From contig DATANR010000429.1 of NCBI GenBank assembly GCA_036266155.1, positions 1-28,277 on the forward strand: a stretch of 28,277 nucleotides of DNA, written 5' to 3'. A program made the translations under genes and the position numbers. The notes below the pieces were generated by a model that was given only the letters and a program-made list of their open reading frames with translations, ran no database searches and had not been told where the DNA came from. Numbering within the stretch: the stretch's first letter is position 1; the number at the start of each line of letters is the position of its first letter. Below, in pieces: positions 24,052 through 28,277 of the stretch. The stretch is from SIAJ01 sp036266155. Its GTDB lineage: Bacteria > Planctomycetota > Planctomycetia > Gemmatales > Gemmataceae.

Positions 24052-25596
24052 TCAAGATGCCGTCACAACTGGCTCCGGCTTCGCTGGAGCACTCGGGGCC
24101 GGCACGGTCAGAGCTTTGAACAGAACTGGTTCCTGGAATGGCTTGAACAGAATGGGAAGCCAGTAGCCATCCTGCCGAACATTGACCACCGTGTGCCCGC
24201 AGTCGTATTCGAAGCCCTGCGTGAGTATTACGCGGCCCAGCGGCACCGCTTTGACCAACGCCCGATAGGCCGCCGTGCCGCCCATGTCCTTGTGCTTGAT
24301 CGAAACCAGCACGGCGTCATAAGTGCCGGCCTTTGCCATGGCGATCCCTTCGGCAGCGCTGGATGCTGTCTCCACCACGCAACCCTTGCGCTCAAGAATG
24401 ACGTGGGCCGATCGGCGAATGCGTTCATCCGCGTCGATCACGAGGATGCGCATGCCGTCCAGCTTCGGATCGGCGGCGGCCGTGGCCGGCCGAGCGACGT
24501 CGCCGCCAATCTTCTTTACAGCCAGCTTGATTTTGCGCGCGTCGGTGAGGACGCGGCGAAGCAGCGTCACCGCCTCCGGTTTGTCGCCAAGCTGGTCGAT
24601 CAGCCCGCTGGCGACGGCAAGCAGGCTGTCGGCGGGGAGGGCGATTTCCTTGTTGATGAGGTCGATCACTCCGAGGGCGGCAAACTGCTCTTGCGCGTTC
24701 AGTAGGTTCAGGGTGTGCAGGCTACGGGCGAGTTCGCGCGCGAACAATTCGGTGAATTGAAGGTCTTCCGGCCCAAACGCGTTCGGATCCGGGCTTTCCA
24801 CATTAAATGTTCCGATCACCTCGTCCTGATAAATGATCGGCACCGTCATCGACGAGCGGGCGCCCACCGAACCTTCGATGAAATGGGGATCCTTGGTCGT
24901 GTCAGGGCACAAGTAGGGCTCACCGCGGGCTGCCACGAAGCCGGTCACGCCGTTGCCATCGGTTCGAGCGTACAACTCGCGGTTGGCGGCCTCGGCCGTC
25001 ATCCCTTCTTCCATCAGCGGTACCAGCTTTCCCGTGCCCGGCTCGAGCATGCGGACTTCGACGACGTTGTACCGCAGGAGATTGTGAACGTAGCGCCGCA
25101 CGTTCTGCTTGAGCAACTCGACCCGGCAGGCCACGTTCATCTCGGCCAGTTGGTCGGCATCCAAGGCGTCCAGATCCTGGCCCGCTTTATAGAGCGCGTT
25201 GAGCTTCTGCTGCCTTATGCACGTGGCGGTCACATCCTCGCACAAAGCAACCAACTCGACGACTTGGTCGTTCTCCCGCACCGGGCTAATGGTCACATCA
25301 AGGAAGGTATTGTTGACTTGGCGAATGCGGACAAAAGCCGGAGAACCAGCGAGTGCGGCATGAAAAGCATCGTCGGTCGGGCGAGCGTCGCCAGGTGTAT
25401 CAAGCGCATCGAAGAATCGTTTGCCAATCGGGTCGCCTGCACACCACTTGCGAAATGCCTGATTCGCCCACCAGACTTTGAAATCGGCGCCAAGGACGGC
25501 AATCCCCTTGTCCAGCGCGCCGATGACCAGCTCGGCCCGCTGCAGGTGTTCATCCGGCCCGGCACCATTGGGGCCGATTTGCGAAGGGGTCGTCAC
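24052..25596 (-). CDS. PAS-GAF sensor with degenerate receiver domain, no kinase
   Basis: The GTG at 25596 has AAGG about seven bases upstream and gives 514 residues. Residues about 20-130 form a PAS domain (AVLGADFKVWWANQAF, ending in VALCEDVTA). About 150-300 is a GAF domain (VPLMEEGMTAE, SSMTVPIIYQDEVIGTFNVES). A helical region resembling a histidine-kinase dimer domain follows (300-365), but it has no phosphorylatable His motif and no ATPase domain. Residues 381-490 fold like a receiver: ILVIDADE has the acidic pair (D388, D390) and ILFKPF the lysine (K485). The phospho-acceptor Asp is replaced by Ser 432 (AVLVSIKHKDMGG). It should sense a small ligand or redox signal and act without phosphotransfer. 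It leads a unit with the toxin-antitoxin pair and the phosphoesterase. Confidence 0.85.
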   Translation of the reverse strand: MTTPSQIGPNGAGPDEHLQRAELVIGALDKGIAVLGADFKVWWANQAFRKWCAGDPIGKRFFDALDTPGDARPTDDAFHAALAGSPAFVRIRQVNNTFLDVTISPVRENDQVVELVALCEDVTATCIRQQKLNALYKAGQDLDALDADQLAEMNVACRVELLKQNVRRYVHNLLRYNVVEVRMLEPGTGKLVPLMEEGMTAEAANRELYARTDGNGVTGFVAARGEPYLCPDTTKDPHFIEGSVGARSSMTVPIIYQDEVIGTFNVESPDPNAFGPEDLQFTELFARELARSLHTLNLLNAQEQFAALGVIDLINKEIALPADSLLAVASGLIDQLGDKPEAVTLLRRVLTDARKIKLAVKKIGGDVARPATAAADPKLDGMRILVIDADERIRRSAHVILERKGCVVETASSAAEGIAMAKAGTYDAVLVSIKHKDMGGTAAYRALVKAVPLGRVILTQGFEYDCGHTVVNVRQDGYWLPILFKPFQEPVLFKALTVPAPSAPAKPEPVVTAS

Positions 25597-25705
25597 GTGT
25601 CCGCCTTCCGTCTCGGGTGCCAGTTGCGAACCACGTCGACTCGTTCAGTCCAACCAAACGAATCCGGCGACGTGAGCGCCGACGCCGATTATGAGGATTC
25701 AGGGA

Positions 25706-25734
25706 ATTATAACCGCGAACGCCCCGCTGAACAA
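25706..25734 (-). promoter_or_regulatory. Candidate promoter of the sensor/toxin-antitoxin/phosphoesterase unit
   Basis: Read on the minus strand, TTGTTC (25729-25734) is followed after 17 bp by a perfect TATAAT (25706-25711). Transcription would begin near 25699, about 100 bases before the GTG at 25596. This would give the sensor gene its own promoter, apart from ribD. Confidence 0.5.
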
Positions 25735-25747
25735 GAAACCTGTTTGC

Positions 25748-26827
25748 TCATTGGGTCGTCCAGCCATGCACCAGCACGTCGTCGCCCACTCGTTGCACTT
25801 CCCATTCATGCAGCGTCATCGCTTCGCTCAGGTTCGCGATACCTATTCCGCCGGCCGCCGTTGGAGCATCGGAACCGCCAAATAGTTTCGGAGCAATGAA
25901 CGCGTGAATCTCGTCAATCTCGGCGGCGTCTCGGAATCGACCCAACGTCTCGGCGCCCCCCTCGACCAAAATGTTGGTCATTCCGCGACGGCCCAATTCC
26001 GTCAAGACCGATTTGACGTTGAGTTCGGCCAGGCCGACGATTTCGGCGCCACGATTTTTCCAATCGGACAACTGTGTAACAACCGGCATCGCTGTAAAGA
26101 CGACGGCCGGTGCTTCTTGAATCGTTTCCAGAAGCCGGCACGAAGTCGGCATGCCTTCGCCGGTCGCCGTCAGCACGACCCGCGTGGCCTTCCTCGGTCC
26201 CGGTGGTCGAGCCGTCAGAAGTGGGTCGTCGGCGAGCAGCGTACCCTTGCCGACGACGATCGCATCCATGCGGGCACGCAGTTCATGCACGTAAGCGCGG
26301 GCCGCTTCGCCGGTAATCCATTTAGACGCGCCTGTCCGCGTGGCAATCTTGCCGTCGAGGGTCATCGCCCATTTTCCATGAACCCATGGCCGGCCGGTGC
26401 GCAAGCGCTTGAGGTACGGCGCGTTCAACCGGCGAGCAGCGGCTTCGCTATTGCCGACCTCGACGACGATGCCAGCCTCGCGAAGATGTGAGGCGCCCTG
26501 CCCCGCGACCTGCGGGAACGGGTCGAGCATCGCGGCGACGACCCGGCGAATCCCCGCCCCGATCACGGCCTCCGTGCAGGGTGGGGTCTTACCGAAGTGG
26601 CAGCACGGTTCCAACGTGACGAACAGATCCGCCTCGCGGGCCGCCTCGCCCGCTTGACGCAGAGCATTGACCTCGGCATGCGCCTGGCCGAATCGTTCAT
26701 GCCAGCCTTCGCCGACGACGACGCCGTCCCGAACCACCACCGCCCCCACCAGGGGATTGGGTTCGACCCATCCCCGGCCACGGGCGGCCAGTTCGAGGGC
26801 CCGGCTCATGTGCAATTGATCGGACAT
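25748..26827 (-). CDS. ribD: Bifunctional riboflavin biosynthesis protein RibD
   Basis: RibD deaminates and then reduces the pyrimidine intermediate of riboflavin synthesis in the cytoplasm. The 359-residue protein starts at ATG 26827. The N-terminal zinc deaminase has HAEVNAL (H50, catalytic E52) and LEPCCHFGKTPPC (C75 and C84), preceded by VEPNPLVGAVVV. The C-terminal reductase starts near residue 145 with WVHGKWAMTLDGKIA and continues with ASKWITGE, DAIVVGKGTLLADDPLLTAR and ILVEGGAETLGRF. Length and both domains are normal. A terminator is not obvious in the 150 bp before the sensor gene. Confidence 0.95.
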   Translation of the reverse strand: MSDQLHMSRALELAARGRGWVEPNPLVGAVVVRDGVVVGEGWHERFGQAHAEVNALRQAGEAAREADLFVTLEPCCHFGKTPPCTEAVIGAGIRRVVAAMLDPFPQVAGQGASHLREAGIVVEVGNSEAAARRLNAPYLKRLRTGRPWVHGKWAMTLDGKIATRTGASKWITGEAARAYVHELRARMDAIVVGKGTLLADDPLLTARPPGPRKATRVVLTATGEGMPTSCRLLETIQEAPAVVFTAMPVVTQLSDWKNRGAEIVGLAELNVKSVLTELGRRGMTNILVEGGAETLGRFRDAAEIDEIHAFIAPKLFGGSDAPTAAGGIGIANLSEAMTLHEWEVQRVGDDVLVHGWTTQ

Positions 26828-26848
26828 CGGAGTTTACTCAACACCGCC

Positions 26849-26884
26849 AGGGCGGACTTCTGTTATTCGTAGCGGAAGTCCGCT
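26849..26884. repeat. Inverted repeat between plsC and ribD
   Basis: GCGGACTTC (26852-26860) and GAAGTCCGC (26875-26883) are exact inverted copies with a 14-base loop. Pairing continues for two more bases beyond one mismatch, giving AGGGCGGACTTC against GAAGTCCGCTCT. The right arm ends at the plsC stop codon (CTA, 26885-26887). The right half also contains GCGGA-AG-TCCGC, a small palindrome of its own. This nested form and the position next to a stop codon repeat the style of the unit at 13584-13640. Confidence 0.65.
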
Positions 26885-27547
26885 CTAAGCGCGCCGCAAG
26901 GCATTGGCCTTGGCTGCTTCCTTCATCACTGCCTGCCGCAGATCTTCGAGCATTTCCTCACGCGACATCTTCTGGTACTTCGCTGGATCAATCGGCGCTC
27001 CGACCGAGACCCCGATCGTTGCCTCGTTGGGCGGCATGAAGAGCGGCGCCAGCTTCGGCAACTTCATGTGCCGAGAAAACGCGGCATACGCTCCGGCGAC
27101 GCCGACGGGAACGATCGGCGCCTGAACGCGCTTCACCAACAACGCGATGCCCGGCTTGAAAGGTTCGACGGATCCATCGTGAGTGCGCTCGCCCTCCGGG
27201 AACATGCCGACGCAGTGGCCGGCCGCGAGACCGTCGAGCGTCGCTTGCAGACCTTCACGCGAAAAACCTTTGTGATCGATTGGAATGGCGCGCAGGCTGG
27301 CCATCACCCAGGCGAGCAGCTTGTTTTTCTTGAGCGTCTGTCGATGAACAAAACGGACGTAGCGTGGAATGGCCAGGCCGACGAGGACTGGGTCGAGGAA
27401 TGATTGGTGATTGGACAGCGCGAGGATCGGGCCGGTCCGCGGCACATGATGGGCGCCGGCCGTGCGCAGGTTCCACAGGGCGGTCGTCGTGTAGAAGCAC
27501 GTGGTTTTGCCGAGGTCCCACCAGCGGTCCATCAACCAGGGCGGCAT
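26885..27547 (-). CDS. plsC: 1-acyl-sn-glycerol-3-phosphate acyltransferase
   Basis: The enzyme adds the second acyl chain to lysophosphatidic acid at the cytoplasmic face of the membrane. The 220-residue protein starts at ATG 27547, which has GGAGG seven bases upstream; the frame runs on to 27868 but that part is Arg/Pro-rich shadow of cmk. The catalytic HX4D motif is NHQSFLDP (H47, D52). The glycerol-3-phosphate binding motif is FPEGER (116-121), and the third motif is APIVPVGVAG. The gene overlaps the end of cmk by 16 bp, so it is translationally linked. The stop codon abuts an inverted repeat. Confidence 0.9.
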   Translation of the reverse strand: MPPWLMDRWWDLGKTTCFYTTTALWNLRTAGAHHVPRTGPILALSNHQSFLDPVLVGLAIPRYVRFVHRQTLKKNKLLAWVMASLRAIPIDHKGFSREGLQATLDGLAAGHCVGMFPEGERTHDGSVEPFKPGIALLVKRVQAPIVPVGVAGAYAAFSRHMKLPKLAPLFMPPNEATIGVSVGAPIDPAKYQKMSREEMLEDLRQAVMKEAAKANALRRA

Positions 27548-28185
27548 CGCCGCACCTCCGCCTCCAGGCGGTCGAGGACCTGTTCCGCGGTCAGCCCCGT
27601 TGTGTCGATGACGATCGCATTGTCGGGCCGCATCAACGGGCCGACGGCCCGCGTGGCATCGCGATGGTCGCGGATCCGGATGTCTTCGATCATCGCTTCC
27701 AAGGTTGTGTGCGAGCCGCGGGCACGCAGTTCCTCGAGCCGCCGGGCCGCGCGTGTTTCTACCGGGGCAGTCAGGAAGAATTTGCACGGCGAATCGGTAA
27801 AAACAACACTCCCCTGATCGCGCCCTTCGCACACCATGTCGCGCCCTTGGGCGACTTGCCGTTGCCACTGAACCAGGACGGCGCGGACGTGCGGTTCGAC
27901 GGCGACACGACTCGACGCATCCGAAATGGAAGGATGCCGAATCGCATCCGAGACATCCACGCCGTTGAGCAAGACCTGGCCGGCGGGCATTTCGAGACGT
28001 GTGCGCGCTAAGAACTCAACAACGCGGCCGGCATTACAGAACGGCACGTCTGCCCGAGTGAGCGCGAGCGCCACGGCGCGGTACATGGCGCCGGTGTCGA
28101 GGTACTCGAAGCCGAGCCGCCGGGCCAGCCCGCGGGCAGCCGTCGACTTACCGGAGCCGGCGGGTCCGTCGATCGTGACGATCAT
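27532..28185 (-). CDS. cmk: Cytidylate kinase
   Basis: Phosphorylates CMP and dCMP with ATP in the cytoplasm. The 217 residues start at ATG 28185. The P-loop GPAGSGKST (7-15), the substrate-contact DTGAMYRA (30-37), the NMP-binding insert containing LNGVDVSDAIRHPSISD and the motif CEGRDQGSVVF are all typical; R-R in TRAARRLEEL forms part of the lid. Length is normal. It overlaps plsC by 16 bp and lies 20 bp past the stop of an incomplete upstream gene, so all are probably one operon. No Shine-Dalgarno sequence is seen before the ATG. Confidence 0.93.
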   Translation of the reverse strand: MIVTIDGPAGSGKSTAARGLARRLGFEYLDTGAMYRAVALALTRADVPFCNAGRVVEFLARTRLEMPAGQVLLNGVDVSDAIRHPSISDASSRVAVEPHVRAVLVQWQRQVAQGRDMVCEGRDQGSVVFTDSPCKFFLTAPVETRAARRLEELRARGSHTTLEAMIEDIRIRDHRDATRAVGPLMRPDNAIVIDTTGLTAEQVLDRLEAEVRRCRPG

Positions 28186-28205
28186 ATTTGCGGATGGGGC
28201 AGGCC

Positions 28206-28277
28206 TTACTTCTTCAATCCGTCGACTAATATACGGTCCGTGTTCTCGACAGTCAGCAACGCGAACAAGAAGAGCAG
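28206..28277 (-). CDS. Unknown gene, 3' end only (runs off the right edge)
   Basis: Reading leftward from the right edge, the frame is open for 23 codons (hydrophobic LLFLFALLTV, then ENTDRILVDGLKK) and ends with TAA at 28206-28208, 20 bp before the cmk start. The run of hydrophobic residues suggests a membrane protein whose last helix ends near the C-terminus. So little is visible that no family can be named, and it might be a chance frame. Confidence 0.4.
   Translation of the reverse strand: MLFLFALLTVENTDRILVDGLKK

Noticed and set aside
24715..25899. 394-residue plus-strand frame opposite the sensor gene
   Set aside because: Antisense shadow of PAS and GAF domains and of the end of ribD.
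27548..27868. N-terminal extension of plsC to 27868
   Set aside because: The extra part is Arg/Pro-rich and antisense-like over cmk on the same strand, and the ATG at 27547 has a strong ribosome-binding site.

Overview
The window (28,277 bp, GC-rich) looks like chromosome from a planctomycete. The pointers are a very large secreted protein with the planctomycetal N-terminal LETLE...APA motif, three PQQ-like beta-propeller proteins (two open with the WRG signature usual in this phylum), a fused degenerate-vWA/beta-propeller protein of the bpX kind, a small lipoprotein of a type I associate with planctomycetes, and palindromic repeats between genes. I see no rRNA, tRNA, CRISPR array, transposase or phage gene.

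Left part (1-9.6 kb): the 3' end of a membrane-protein gene and a secreted, membrane-anchored protein run rightward. They converge, across a long imperfect hairpin, on a 907-residue vWA-like/propeller protein. Next comes a 1,449-residue surface protein: a Gly-rich, Pmp-like repeat region, Ig-like modules, two cadherin-like modules and RTX repeats. After it lie about 500 non-coding bases with two strong inverted-repeat structures, then a small four-helix membrane protein.

Middle (9.5-18.7 kb), all on the minus strand: a probable operon running from about 18.8 to 11.7 kb encodes propeller protein, adenylate-forming ligase, propeller protein, propeller protein. It is followed by an antitoxin/toxin pair whose toxin has an atypical C-terminus, then by a second adenylate-forming enzyme that lacks the usual C-terminal subdomain, and a BamE/SmpA-like lipoprotein.

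Right part (19-28.3 kb): a small orphan protein, biotin-protein ligase, a small lipoprotein, then a rightward pair (DUF4198-type secreted protein and an iron-type solute-binding lipoprotein). Leftward from the right edge run the end of an unknown gene, cytidylate kinase, a 1-acyl-glycerol-phosphate acyltransferase and RibD. With its own consensus-like promoter follows a unit of PAS-GAF-pseudoreceiver sensor, antitoxin, toxin and membrane metallophosphoesterase, the last three joined by overlapping start and stop codons.

Most promising for follow-up are the sensor/toxin-antitoxin/phosphoesterase unit, the vWA-propeller fusion (probably part of a MoxR-vWA-propeller ternary system whose other members are not in the window), and a set of nested palindromic repeats that sit against, or supply, stop codons.
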